From the NCBI GenBank assembly GCA_030615145.1, contig JAUWZT010000061.1:1-14299 (forward strand): 14,299 nucleotides of DNA. The letters are read 5' to 3'. The notes under the pieces are model-generated. The model worked only from the letters and a program-made list of their open reading frames with translations. It had not been told where the DNA came from and searched no databases. The position numbers were made by a program, and so were the translations under genes. Origin of the DNA: Promethearchaeota archaeon. Lineage in GTDB: Archaea > Asgardarchaeota > Lokiarchaeia > Sigyniarchaeales > SOKP01. Numbering within the stretch: position 1 is the stretch's first letter; each line of letters starts with the position of its first letter. Of this stretch, positions 1 through 7,182 are shown piece by piece.

Positions 1-128
1 AAAAAGGAAAAGAACGACCAAATGTTGAGATTCTTTCAAGAAAAGAATTAATTAAAAAACACCTCGAAAGTAATGTCGAAACTATTCAATTAGAAAAAAA
101 AACCGAAAATGGAATAAAAGAAAAATAA
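1..128 (+). CDS. C-terminal tail of an unknown protein (5' end outside window)
   Basis: The frame beginning at base 3 is open from the window edge to a TAA at 126-128 and gives about 41 residues. They are rich in Lys, Glu, Asn and Ile, with amphipathic helical character (for example VEILSRKELIKKHLESNVE). The other two forward frames stop at 49-51 and near base 26, so this is the only frame that can carry an upstream gene. The next gene starts 36 bases downstream on the same strand, so the two could be cotranscribed. No domain can be recognised from the tail, and the function is unknown. It could also be a chance open frame in AT-rich DNA. Confidence 0.45.
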   Translation, partial: KGKERPNVEILSRKELIKKHLESNVETIQLEKKTENGIKEK

Positions 129-164
129 AAACTAGTAAAAATAATAAAAATATATGTAAAAAAT

Positions 165-1292
165 ATGACAAAAGGGTATATTATTACTAACTGGACAGAA
201 GATCAAGGTCTTGGAGTTCAATTGAGTTATCCTGAAGATTTAGTCGTAGATCTCGATGATATGATAAAAATTTTTTACGCTCATATTACCGGCGCTGGAG
301 AGGCTGGAAACGTAGTGGTACGATTAGAAAAAGCGCGTTCAAATGTTTCCAGCTATTTTACGGGGATGGAATCTGAAAATCAGTTCATAATTAATTTCAT
401 TATGGAATTAGGTGAAGATCCCGAAATTTTCGGAGAAGCCGTACTTTCAGAAATCAATAAAAATATTCTATTTTACCTTAAAAGAATTAGCCAAAATCCA
501 GCCAGTAGATTGGACATAACAATTGAATTGACAGATTACATAAAAAACTCTCTTATGTACTTAGAGCGTTTAAAGAATTTAACGAAAGAGCAAGTGATGG
601 CTCAAATATATTATAGTGAAAAAGGAAGAATGATATTAGAAATCTTACAAGAAAAACCATATACTAAAAAAGAATTACATAGCCTATTAGAAGAGAAGAC
701 AGGCAAATTCATCCCTAATATTGATATCTTGTTGAGTCATTTTGTTAAAACTGATCTCGTTAGACAAGATTGGATTGAAGGTGATTCAGACATTTCTTTA
801 TTTCTACTTTCAGATTTCATTATAATTAGAAGTCCGGTAAGCAAACTATTAGAGGACGCAAAAAAGGGACTCCCAAATCCTTACTTGGCTAGCAAGTACC
901 TTGAATTAGCAACAGGTTATTTCTCATACTATAAAACGTCAGAGGCAGACAATTTCAAAATAGCTTCTCACATGATAAATCCAGATTTATTCGATTATAT
1001 TATTCTTTTTAGAGAAAGAGCTTATCCCATAAATAAAGTACCACGGGGACCTGGACAAACTTTTGATGAGATTAGGAGTTTTTTAGCTACACTGGAATCA
1101 GATAATATTATTACTATTTTAAAAGACAAGAGTGACCTTGAATGGATATTTTTATTAACAGATTTAACTGCTCAAAAATTTTATCCTGAGTATTTAATAG
1201 AAAATATTCGAAAAGCAGTATCAGAAAATATGTTGAAAAAAGAACCTGCAATTAGGCATTTAGAGCTTCTTGAGCAAATATACAAGAAATAA
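165..1292 (+). CDS. Probable longin/roadblock-like plus winged-helix protein
   Basis: This protein of 375 residues has no signal peptide or membrane segment. Residues 1-110 alternate strands and helices (GYIITNW, GNVVVRLEKA, then a hydrophobic strand near 72-82 and a long helix near 88-107). That layout resembles the roadblock/longin folds common in Asgard archaea, but the match is by shape only. Residues 145-225 look like a winged helix: a helix at GRMILEILQ, a second at KKELHSLLEE, a recognition-like helix at NIDILLSHFVKTDLV, and a hydrophobic wing. Residues 230-375 are mostly helical. The ATG at 165 has no clear SD; an in-frame alternative is not obvious because an upstream ATG is followed at once by a stop. 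The next gene follows after 23 bases with its own SD, so the two probably form an operon. A role in regulation or in scaffolding small GTPases is inference. Confidence 0.6.
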   Translation: MTKGYIITNWTEDQGLGVQLSYPEDLVVDLDDMIKIFYAHITGAGEAGNVVVRLEKARSNVSSYFTGMESENQFIINFIMELGEDPEIFGEAVLSEINKNILFYLKRISQNPASRLDITIELTDYIKNSLMYLERLKNLTKEQVMAQIYYSEKGRMILEILQEKPYTKKELHSLLEEKTGKFIPNIDILLSHFVKTDLVRQDWIEGDSDISLFLLSDFIIIRSPVSKLLEDAKKGLPNPYLASKYLELATGYFSYYKTSEADNFKIASHMINPDLFDYIILFRERAYPINKVPRGPGQTFDEIRSFLATLESDNIITILKDKSDLEWIFLLTDLTAQKFYPEYLIENIRKAVSENMLKKEPAIRHLELLEQIYKK

Positions 1293-1300
1293 GGTAAAAA

Positions 1301-1306
1301 GGTGAT
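1301..1306 (+). promoter_or_regulatory. Shine-Dalgarno site fixing a TTG start
   Basis: GGTGAT lies 9 bases before a TTG at 1316. It matches the complement of the archaeal 16S 3' end (AUCACCUCC) and supports TTG as the real start of the 663-residue protein, since no ATG is placed better. Confidence 0.7.
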
Positions 1307-1315
1307 AAATTAGAG

Positions 1316-3307
1316 TTGTCTGACAATATTCATGAGTTTAAATCGACAAAACAAGTATTAGAACTTATAGGATTAACTCAAGATGAAATTGAAGCTTATT
1401 TTCATTTGACAGGAAGAGGTCCTGTAATGGCCGGAGAAATTGCGCTTTTAATTGATGTTCCTGAGGAGAGGGCTGTAGAAGTTGCTAAAAACCTACTCGA
1501 AAAAGGATTAGTTCGTGAAATTCCCGGAACAAATCCATTTTATATCGCTTTGCCTCCCTATTCTGCCTTACTGAACCAAATAAAAAATTTTAAGGAAATA
1601 GTAAGAAAAATTCAAGAATCAACTCCAAAAGCTTTACAGTTAAAATTTAAGGAAATTGAAGAACATTCAGCAAAATTGAGCAAGTTTGAAGAGTATAGAA
1701 ACTATATAAACATCATGAAAACTAATCTGCCAGCTCAAATAAAAGTACAGTTTAATAAAGTAGAAAAGGAACTTGAAAATGTAAAGAAATTTCAAGAAAT
1801 AAGAAGGTATATCCTTAATCTGAGGGAAATCGTACCTGATGAAATTACAAAAGAATTTGGTGTAGTTGAAACACGTTTAGAAAAAATTAAATCAGAGATT
1901 TCTATTGCATTTGAAAAGCAATTTAGAATTGGAGCTTTAAAAAACATGGCAGAAAAGATTGTTTCTAAAATAATCTCAGAACAATTTGGTGACCTTACTG
2001 ATTACTTTCGAGAAAAATTTGTTCTCGCTATTCGAAATACTCTAGATCAAGTCACCGAGCAATTAGCTTCAATTTCTGATGTCGCTGGCGATATGAGTAC
2101 CGATTTAGGAAGTTTTTTATCTGATATCGTATCAGGATTAGAAGACACTTTAGAAGATTTGGATGGTAGAATTTCAACTGTTTATGAGGACGTTGATAAA
2201 GGAATTGAAGAATTAAAAGGATTATTTCAACGCGAAATATATAAAACGCTCGAAGAAGACATTATGGGAAACATTTTGAAACAACTTGACTTGTCTGAAA
2301 AAACTATGACTGAGTTTTGGGAACGGTCAAAAAAAGCTTCAACATTGAGTTTCAAGGATGTGTGGTTTGTAAGAAGTGTTGAGGGCATGAAAGCTCAAAT
2401 CAACGAATCTCTTACTCGAGTTAAGGCCAGATTTCAACTTATCGTACCTTTATTGGAGGAAATTGATTTAGTAGCACTTTCAAATGTAAAAAAACATATC
2501 AATGTTAGAATTTCAACAAATTTCGATTTGAATAATCCAAACGATCAATTAAAACTAGCTGAAATTGTAAAATACCCTAACATCAACATACGGCTTTATT
2601 CTCGAGAAAATTTATACGCAATCAATAGAGATTTTGAAGAAGTCGTAATTTGTGCCGCATCAAAATCAAAATTGGGAGATATGGAGATAGCTGGTATGGG
2701 ATCTATTCTTGAAGAACATGTCAAATTATTTGCAGCTGTATTAGAAGATACATGGATTCAAAGTCGGAAAGTTAACGATAATGAAATCATGTATGCTATT
2801 CAATCATCTCAAAGGATAGAAAAATTCCAACAACCGATTCAGCAAACTACTTTTCAAAGGCCGCAAACACCTTCAGTACCAATAAAACCCGATATTCAAA
2901 TTAAACCCACTACAACTATTGTGGAAAATAATGTACTAAAACCATTTGAACAAAAACCTACAGTTCCAGCTCAACCAACACTTCCTCAATTGCCAACCAT
3001 AGAACAACAAGTTGGAGTAAAAGAACCATTAGCAACGATTGATTCAACTTTAAATAAAGAGGGAACTATTTCGCAATTATTTGATGATGTAATTAATTTT
3101 CTGGATAAAAAAATAGGCAGTGAAATTTCGAACGATTTAGAATACATTCGAAATAGAATAACTGAGGAGATTGGATATACAGCTGTTTTAAGCCAAATGA
3201 ACATTACAATAACTTCCTTAAAATCAGTACCTAAATTACTATCTTCAATGGAAGTAGAAGATACTCTAAAAAAGATAAATTTTTGGAGAAAAAAAATTAA
3301 TGTTTAA
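1316..3307 (+). CDS. TrmB-like winged-helix protein with long coiled coil and PLD-like sensor region
   Basis: This is 663 residues, about twice the length of ordinary TrmB regulators. Residues 10-80 form a TrmB-type winged helix (LELIGLTQDEIEAYFHLTGRGPVMAGEIA followed by a wing near GLVREIPGTNPFYIA). Residues 85-340 are mainly helical and coiled-coil-like, with an acidic stretch near 265-305. Residues 345-480 resemble the effector region of TrmB proteins, a PLD-like fold: a helix and strand at LLEEIDLVALSNVKKHINVRI, then NINIRLYSRENLYAINRD, then a helix ending in a Trp. The HKD catalytic motif of phospholipase D is absent. Residues 500-575 are a Pro/Gln/Thr-rich linker, and 582-663 are a helical tail. 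TrmB proteins usually sense sugars and repress or activate transcription; the long helical insert and linker suggest oligomerisation or a structural role here. The start is TTG with a good SD. Confidence 0.65.
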   Translation: MSDNIHEFKSTKQVLELIGLTQDEIEAYFHLTGRGPVMAGEIALLIDVPEERAVEVAKNLLEKGLVREIPGTNPFYIALPPYSALLNQIKNFKEIVRKIQESTPKALQLKFKEIEEHSAKLSKFEEYRNYINIMKTNLPAQIKVQFNKVEKELENVKKFQEIRRYILNLREIVPDEITKEFGVVETRLEKIKSEISIAFEKQFRIGALKNMAEKIVSKIISEQFGDLTDYFREKFVLAIRNTLDQVTEQLASISDVAGDMSTDLGSFLSDIVSGLEDTLEDLDGRISTVYEDVDKGIEELKGLFQREIYKTLEEDIMGNILKQLDLSEKTMTEFWERSKKASTLSFKDVWFVRSVEGMKAQINESLTRVKARFQLIVPLLEEIDLVALSNVKKHINVRISTNFDLNNPNDQLKLAEIVKYPNINIRLYSRENLYAINRDFEEVVICAASKSKLGDMEIAGMGSILEEHVKLFAAVLEDTWIQSRKVNDNEIMYAIQSSQRIEKFQQPIQQTTFQRPQTPSVPIKPDIQIKPTTTIVENNVLKPFEQKPTVPAQPTLPQLPTIEQQVGVKEPLATIDSTLNKEGTISQLFDDVINFLDKKIGSEISNDLEYIRNRITEEIGYTAVLSQMNITITSLKSVPKLLSSMEVEDTLKKINFWRKKINV

Positions 3308-3330
3308 ATTCTAATTTCTACACAATTTTC

Positions 3331-3355
3331 TTCTCTAATAATCAGAAAAAGAGAA
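3331..3355. terminator. Weak inverted repeat between convergent genes
   Basis: TTCTCT at 3331-3336 pairs with AGAGAA at 3350-3355 across a 13-base loop, in the 60-base gap between two convergent genes. It may help end both transcripts, but the stem is short. Confidence 0.25.
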
Positions 3356-3359
3356 TAAT

Positions 3360-3367
3360 AAAAAAAA
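3360..3367 (-). terminator. Poly-U terminator directly after the MFS gene
   Basis: Eight A on the plus strand read as T8 on the minus strand, immediately after the stop codon of the transporter. Archaeal termination commonly uses such U-runs. Confidence 0.45.
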
Positions 3368-4654
3368 TTAAATTTTTACGCTATTTATCTTATCAGTAAT
3401 TAAATCTAATTCGCTTTTTGTCTCATAGTCTACAGTTCTAATACTTGTAAAACTCCAGACTGATACGGTTACGATTATCCCGAGTAAAGCACTATATAAG
3501 AACAAATTACCAACGCCTAACATCTCCGCCAAAGGTCCTGAAATTAATGTCCCAATTGGAGAGATTGACATAGATAATGAATGATCCATGGAAGTAACCC
3601 GACCCATCTTATCCGGAGGTACAATTGTTTGCATAATTGTTTGATACAAAGAATTTATAATTGGCAATGATAAACCCATCGTAACACCACCCATACCTAT
3701 TATTAAGAATTCTCCTGCAGGAGCAAAGGCCATTATCGCATATCCAATCATAGCAATAATAACACTGCCAAAAATGACTCTCAGTTTATTGTTCCAAGTT
3801 TTCTTTATTGAAGTAATAAGAGCGCCACCAATCATACCACCTTGAAAAAATACGAAAACTATTGCTAAATGCGTCGCAGAACCACCATGAATGACATTAA
3901 TATAATATGGCATCAAAGTATCCATTGGCCTTATTAGAAAATTAAGCAACATTGAAAAGAAAATTAGTGTAATTAATCCAGGTATAACCTTAATGGTTTT
4001 AATTCCAAGTTTAAATTCCTTAATAAACGAATTTTTTTCAACCATTTCCTTAGGAGCCCTAACTGATGGAATCTCAATAAGTATTAATGGGATTACAGCT
4101 ATGCAAAAAGTTATGAGATCAACCCACAAAATTGTATTTATCGGTAAAAAGATCATAAGAGTTGCTCCTATTAATGGGGCAATAATCTGTACGACTCCTG
4201 TAAATAAAAAATTTATTCCGTTAATTCTAGACAAACTTTCTTTTGGAACCATAGTTGGTATAATAGAATTCACCGTTGGTAAATGAAAAGCTTGAAATAC
4301 GCTACGTATACTAATAAAGATAAAAACAATCCATATATTTGCCAAATTCAACTGAAATAAAACGAGCAAAATGAGAGTGGCAACTGCTTGCAACGAGTCC
4401 GCAACGAGTATTATTACTTTTCTATTTAATCTGTCAGCAAGTACCCCTGCAATTGGCAGAACGATTACTTGACAAATAATAAACAAAAATGAAGCAATTG
4501 CCAGATACATGGGACTCTGAGTTTCCACCGTAATCCACCATATAATTACAAAATAAACGACCATCGAGCCAAATAAAGAAAATAATTGGCCCGACCAAAA
4601 CACCAAATAACTCCTAAAAGTTTTCTGGTTTGCTTGATTTGCTAATTCTTCCAT
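3368..4654 (-). CDS. MFS multidrug-type efflux transporter
   Basis: This is 428 residues, the normal size for a 12-helix major facilitator. Hydrophobic segments run through the whole protein. The signature loop between helices 2 and 3 is clear at GVLADRLNRKVII near residues 70-82 (the G-x-L-a-D-r-x-x-R-k motif). The protein begins with a short polar stretch, then FRSYLVFWSGQLFSLFGSMVV, which is typical of the MFS_3 / macrolide-efflux group. The likely role is proton-driven export of a drug or metabolite across the membrane; the substrate cannot be read from the sequence. A GGTG motif at 4665-4668 lies 10 bases before the ATG and supports this start. The gene converges on the TrmB-like gene and is preceded on the same strand by a possible 47-codon ORF. 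An MFS gene beside a regulator is common, but here the regulator-like gene is on the opposite strand. Confidence 0.85.
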   Translation of the reverse strand: MEELANQANQKTFRSYLVFWSGQLFSLFGSMVVYFVIIWWITVETQSPMYLAIASFLFIICQVIVLPIAGVLADRLNRKVIILVADSLQAVATLILLVLFQLNLANIWIVFIFISIRSVFQAFHLPTVNSIIPTMVPKESLSRINGINFLFTGVVQIIAPLIGATLMIFLPINTILWVDLITFCIAVIPLILIEIPSVRAPKEMVEKNSFIKEFKLGIKTIKVIPGLITLIFFSMLLNFLIRPMDTLMPYYINVIHGGSATHLAIVFVFFQGGMIGGALITSIKKTWNNKLRVIFGSVIIAMIGYAIMAFAPAGEFLIIGMGGVTMGLSLPIINSLYQTIMQTIVPPDKMGRVTSMDHSLSMSISPIGTLISGPLAEMLGVGNLFLYSALLGIIVTVSVWSFTSIRTVDYETKSELDLITDKINSVKI

Positions 4655-4708
4655 TTTTAATCTACACCATTTTTTCCTTTCTTTCTTTTTTTTATTTTTT
4701 CCTATTTT

Positions 4709-4852
4709 TTACATTTCTTCTTTCAATCTTCTTTCAATTATCTCTTCAATTACTAATTTAATATTTGGAATTAAACTCTTGAAAATTCTCGTGAATTTAT
4801 AACCCATTCCTTGATAAATGACATCGTCTGATTTTTTAACTTTCTCATACAA
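4709..4852 (-). CDS. Possible small ORF of 47 codons, unknown
   Basis: From a TTG at 4850-4852 to a TAA at 4709-4711 this frame gives 47 residues with balanced, protein-like composition: a charged start (YEKVKKSDD), a central region with Gly and aromatic residues (VIYQGMGYKFTRIF), and an amphipathic helix at the end (IKLVIEEIIERRLKEEM). A purine-rich AGGGGA sits only about two bases before the TTG, which is too close for a good SD, and an in-frame TAG closes the frame upstream. A TATA-like AATATAATG at 4892-4900 could serve it. It lies between the coiled-coil gene and the MFS gene on the same strand. It may be a real small protein, the remnant of a longer gene, or chance. No family is recognised. 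Confidence 0.3.
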   Translation of the reverse strand: MYEKVKKSDDVIYQGMGYKFTRIFKSLIPNIKLVIEEIIERRLKEEM

Positions 4853-4917
4853 TATCCCCTAATTTCCATTTATATTAATTGTCCATTAAAACATTATATT
4901 CCAATTAAGATTCTTTA

Positions 4918-5838
4918 TCACATTTTATCAATTAAGTCGTTAATTTTTGATATAACTTCATCTGAACTGCTTGTAAATTTAAATATACCCTCTTCCAAAG
5001 AGCCTTCAATACCCTCATCTACTAATTCGTAAATAAGATTCTCAGCGTCCTCATCAGTTCTATTAAGTGCTCGGGCAAGTTTATCAATCGGTAAACTTTT
5101 TTGTAGTTTAATTAAACCCCTAACCCTCTTTTTTATTCGGTCTTTATCATTTGAGGATGATAGATCGATTTTAATTCTAGGTTTGATTTTTTTCCCTTCA
5201 AATTCGCGCTCAATTTTCTCTCCTAACTCTTCAATACCTGATTCCTTAACCGCTCGTTCAATATTTTCCCCCCATTCCTCTAGTTTTTTAAAGTCTCCGA
5301 TGTTGTTTTTCACGAATCTCATTGACTTTCGAATAAGTTCTGATACGGAAGAACCTAACTCTTCTGACCAGTCCCTCCATTCATCGCTTGTGTCGCTATC
5401 CACTGAAATATTTATACGCTTTGCGGCTTTTTTCTCTGCTTTTTTCTGTGCTTTTTCTAGTTTTTTTTGTATCTTTATAAGATATTTATCTTTAATTTTT
5501 TCTTTTTTATTTCTATATTGTTCAAGTTTTTCCTTAGCACGCATAATTAACTCTCCAGCATATTCTACTAAATACTCCAATTCTTCCGTCGTTTCCCCGA
5601 TTTCATTTAATAAAGAAATTTTTTCCTCCTTCACATCTTCTAAGTCTTCTCTTAATTCTTCTTTAATATCTTCCATTGCATCCTTCAGGTCGTCTATCTC
5701 GTCCTCAAAATCTCCATGTATATCTTCTAATTCTTCCATAAGATCGTCTTTAATGTCTTCTAACTCCCATCTTATCGTTTCTCTTAGCCTCTCTACTTCT
5801 CGCTCATCTTTTTCGTTTTTTCCTGGTTCTTTATACAT
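4918..5838 (-). CDS. Coiled-coil protein with ribbon-helix-helix-like and winged-helix-like parts
   Basis: An upstream in-frame TTG at 5854-5856 exists, but GGAGG at 5846-5850 lies 7 bases before the ATG at 5836-5838, so that ATG is chosen; the product is 306 residues. Residues about 12-75 are a very acidic helix (repeats of LEDI, DDL, MEDI, EELRED). Residues about 98-141 are a very basic helix (KEKLEQ, KKLEKAQKKAEKKAAKR). Residues about 141-176 look like a ribbon-helix-helix: strand RINISVD, helix SDEWRDWSEELG, turn, helix SVSELIRKSMRFV. Residues about 234-294 look like a winged helix (LPIDKLARALNRTDEDAENLIYELVDEG, then a short wing GIFKF). There is no signal peptide or membrane helix. The gene lies 63 bases after the bactofilin gene, so the two are probably translated from one message. 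The function is unknown; a nucleic-acid-binding or bactofilin-associated scaffold is inferred. Confidence 0.7.
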   Translation of the reverse strand: MYKEPGKNEKDEREVERLRETIRWELEDIKDDLMEELEDIHGDFEDEIDDLKDAMEDIKEELREDLEDVKEEKISLLNEIGETTEELEYLVEYAGELIMRAKEKLEQYRNKKEKIKDKYLIKIQKKLEKAQKKAEKKAAKRINISVDSDTSDEWRDWSEELGSSVSELIRKSMRFVKNNIGDFKKLEEWGENIERAVKESGIEELGEKIEREFEGKKIKPRIKIDLSSSNDKDRIKKRVRGLIKLQKSLPIDKLARALNRTDEDAENLIYELVDEGIEGSLEEGIFKFTSSSDEVISKINDLIDKM

Positions 5839-5845
5839 ATTAATT

Positions 5846-5850
5846 CCTCC
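5846..5850 (-). promoter_or_regulatory. Strong SD that decides the start of the coiled-coil gene
   Basis: GGAGG on the minus strand, 7 bases before ATG 5836-5838. It falls inside the reading frame that would begin at the upstream TTG, which argues against the longer form. Confidence 0.75.
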
Positions 5851-5901
5851 ATACAACTTGTTGGTTATTTTTCTAATTCTATTTGATTTTTTAAAAATAA
5901 T

Positions 5902-6597
5902 TTATTTTTGTAATTTATTCTCGGCAATTTCGGAAATTTGAATAGGTTCGTGAGTTAAAGTTGATTTTGCGTTAATTTCAATGGTATTTACATAGTAAAC
6001 CTTTCCTGTAATCTCCGTCCATTTACCAATTTTCACGTTTCGTCCTTTAACATCCCCTTGTACAAATGTGTTAATTATCTCAACATCATTCGTGGAAAAT
6101 ATATTACCAAACACTTTATATGGATGTTTTACTCTTTTTTTCCCACCAAAATAAGTTTGTGTTCCGATAAACACATTATTTCCAGTAATATCCCCCCTGA
6201 CTGTAGTTGACCCGTCAATTTCAATGGTCTCTTCTGAATTTAATCCACCATCAACTTTAGTAGAACCTGAAAATCTCATACCTTGGAGCGCTTCAACTTT
6301 ATTTCTTACTCTTAACGATCCAGAGTTTACTAATACTCCCTTAATATCAATTTCCTCGCCGATTGTTGTCGAGCCAGAAAACTTTGCGTTCCCGTCTCCA
6401 TGAAGGGCTCCCAGAATTCTGAACGAGCCCGAACTTTTAATGTCGCCGTGAACTGTTAAATCTCCTTCTCCCCTAGTAGAACCAGAAGATCTAAAACCTT
6501 GACATTCAATATTTCCATCCATTTTAACTGAACCTGAAACTATTATATTATCTTTAATACTCAATCCAGAGAGTTTTCCCGATCCTGATATTTTCAT
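5902..6597 (-). CDS. Bactofilin-family polymer-forming cytoskeletal protein
   Basis: This is 231 residues without a membrane segment. The protein is a Gly/Ser-rich right-handed beta-helix: SGS recurs at residues 4, 21, 38, 56, 74, 92 and 110 with DGS at 128, that is every 17-18 residues, one turn of the helix each. Between these lie paired strands such as VKMDGNIECQGF and TTVRGDITGNNVFIG. Bactofilins polymerise without nucleotide into filaments that scaffold cell shape and enzymes in bacteria; a related protein (halofilin) is known in haloarchaea. Residues 150-231 lose the Ser/Gly spacing but continue short strands (EIINTFVQGDVKGRNVKIG). GGAGG at 6607-6611 lies 9 bases before the ATG and fixes the start. 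The coiled-coil gene follows after 63 bases and is probably a partner. Confidence is high for the fold, moderate for the role. Confidence 0.85.
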   Translation of the reverse strand: MKISGSGKLSGLSIKDNIIVSGSVKMDGNIECQGFRSSGSTRGEGDLTVHGDIKSSGSFRILGALHGDGNAKFSGSTTIGEEIDIKGVLVNSGSLRVRNKVEALQGMRFSGSTKVDGGLNSEETIEIDGSTTVRGDITGNNVFIGTQTYFGGKKRVKHPYKVFGNIFSTNDVEIINTFVQGDVKGRNVKIGKWTEITGKVYYVNTIEINAKSTLTHEPIQISEIAENKLQK

Positions 6598-6606
6598 TTT
6601 ACTTTT

Positions 6607-6611
6607 CCTCC
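6607..6611 (-). promoter_or_regulatory. Strong SD of the bactofilin gene
   Basis: GGAGG, 9 bases before the ATG. The same strong site precedes the 28-codon ORF upstream and the coiled-coil gene downstream, unlike the weaker GGTG-type or missing sites of most other genes here. Confidence 0.7.
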
Positions 6612-6768
6612 TTTTTATTTTTCTTATTTTTCTTTTTTTTTAGATTTGAAATGTTATTCTTATAATTTTCTGTGATTTTTTTTTTGTTTATTTTTTGTTT
6701 ATCGTGAATTTTTTTTTTAATTGTGTTTTTGATTGTGTAAATAAAAATTATAAAAAAATATTTTATAT

Positions 6769-6855
6769 TTAGTAGTTTACAAAAGTATTTGTTAAAACTT
6801 GGGAATATATCTTGCATTTAACATCTTTTAATGCTGGTTTTTTATTATTTCTCAT
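6769..6855 (-). CDS. Possible 28-codon ORF with perfect SD upstream of the bactofilin gene
   Basis: On the minus strand GGAGG (6864-6868) is followed after 8 bases by an ATG at 6853-6855 and an open frame of 28 codons ending in TAA at 6769-6771. The peptide is basic at the start (MRNNKKPALKDVKCKIYSQ) and more hydrophobic at the end, with one Cys. It sits downstream of a TATA box at 6943-6950, so its start would be the first on the bactofilin message. It could be a real microprotein, a leader peptide affecting bactofilin expression, or the stump of a decayed gene. After its stop about 160 bases of A-rich, low-complexity DNA lead to the bactofilin SD. No family is recognised. Confidence 0.4.
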   Translation of the reverse strand: MRNNKKPALKDVKCKIYSQVLTNTFVNY

Positions 6856-6942
6856 TCTTATTTCCTCCAAATTGTTTTTTTTTTATTTTGTTTATTATTT
6901 ATTTTTATTATTTTGTTTCTAATTAGTATATAATTTTTTTCA

Positions 6943-6950
6943 TATATAAA
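6943..6950 (-). promoter_or_regulatory. TATA box of the bactofilin operon
   Basis: TTTATATA on the minus strand is the archaeal consensus. Transcription would begin some 25 bases downstream, near 6915-6925, leaving about 60-70 bases to the 28-codon ORF and over 300 to the bactofilin ATG. A second TATA-like stretch (ATTATATA) lies at about 6925-6933. Confidence 0.5.
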
Positions 6951-6953
6951 TGT

Positions 6954-7009
6954 TGTGTATCTTTTGTGTGTATCAGTGATCAATAAAAGTGTGTATTAAT
7001 CAATAAAAG
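6954..7009 (-). repeat. Short repeat cluster just upstream of the TATA box
   Basis: ATACACA (minus strand) occurs three times, at 6954-6960, 6967-6973 and 6990-6996. CTTTTATTGAT occurs twice, at 6979-6989 and 6999-7009. The elements interleave and start three bases upstream of the TATA box, where an archaeal activator or repressor would bind. The rest of the 327-base gap 6856-7182 is AT-rich, with no gene or RNA that I can support. Confidence 0.45.
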
Positions 7010-7149
7010 AAAAAGTGAAAATGAAGAGTATTCATTCTATATCCTTCATATTTTCATATTTTAAGTATTTGTATCAAATTATGTTGTGAAGAGAAAAAAG
7101 TTGAAACATGATTTTTAAATATTTATTGTCGAAATTAAAATTTTGAAAT

Positions 7150-7158
7150 AAAAAAAAA
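7150..7158 (-). terminator. Poly-U run after the hydrolase gene
   Basis: Nine A on the plus strand give T9 on the minus strand, 25 bases after the stop of the hydrolase gene. It fits an archaeal intrinsic terminator. Confidence 0.45.
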
Positions 7159-7182
7159 GTATTTTATTAAAGCCTATAAAAA

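Noticed and set aside
2986..3204. Antisense frame within the TrmB-like gene
   Set aside because: It lies wholly inside the coding region, without an SD or family features.
3993..4286. Plus-strand frame opposite the MFS gene
   Set aside because: Shadow of hydrophobic transporter codons; no start signal.
5183..5941. A 252-codon plus-strand frame opposite the coiled-coil gene
   Set aside because: It is Ser/Phe-rich, the expected shadow of Glu/Lys/Asp codons on the opposite strand, and has no start signal or recognisable domain.
6599..6817. A 72-codon minus-strand frame ahead of the bactofilin gene
   Set aside because: Its translation is low-complexity Lys/Asn/Ile from A-rich DNA, it has no SD, and it overlaps the better supported 28-codon ORF in another frame.
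7021..7089. A 22-codon plus-strand ORF in the gap beside the hydrolase gene
   Set aside because: No SD, biased composition, and a length expected by chance.
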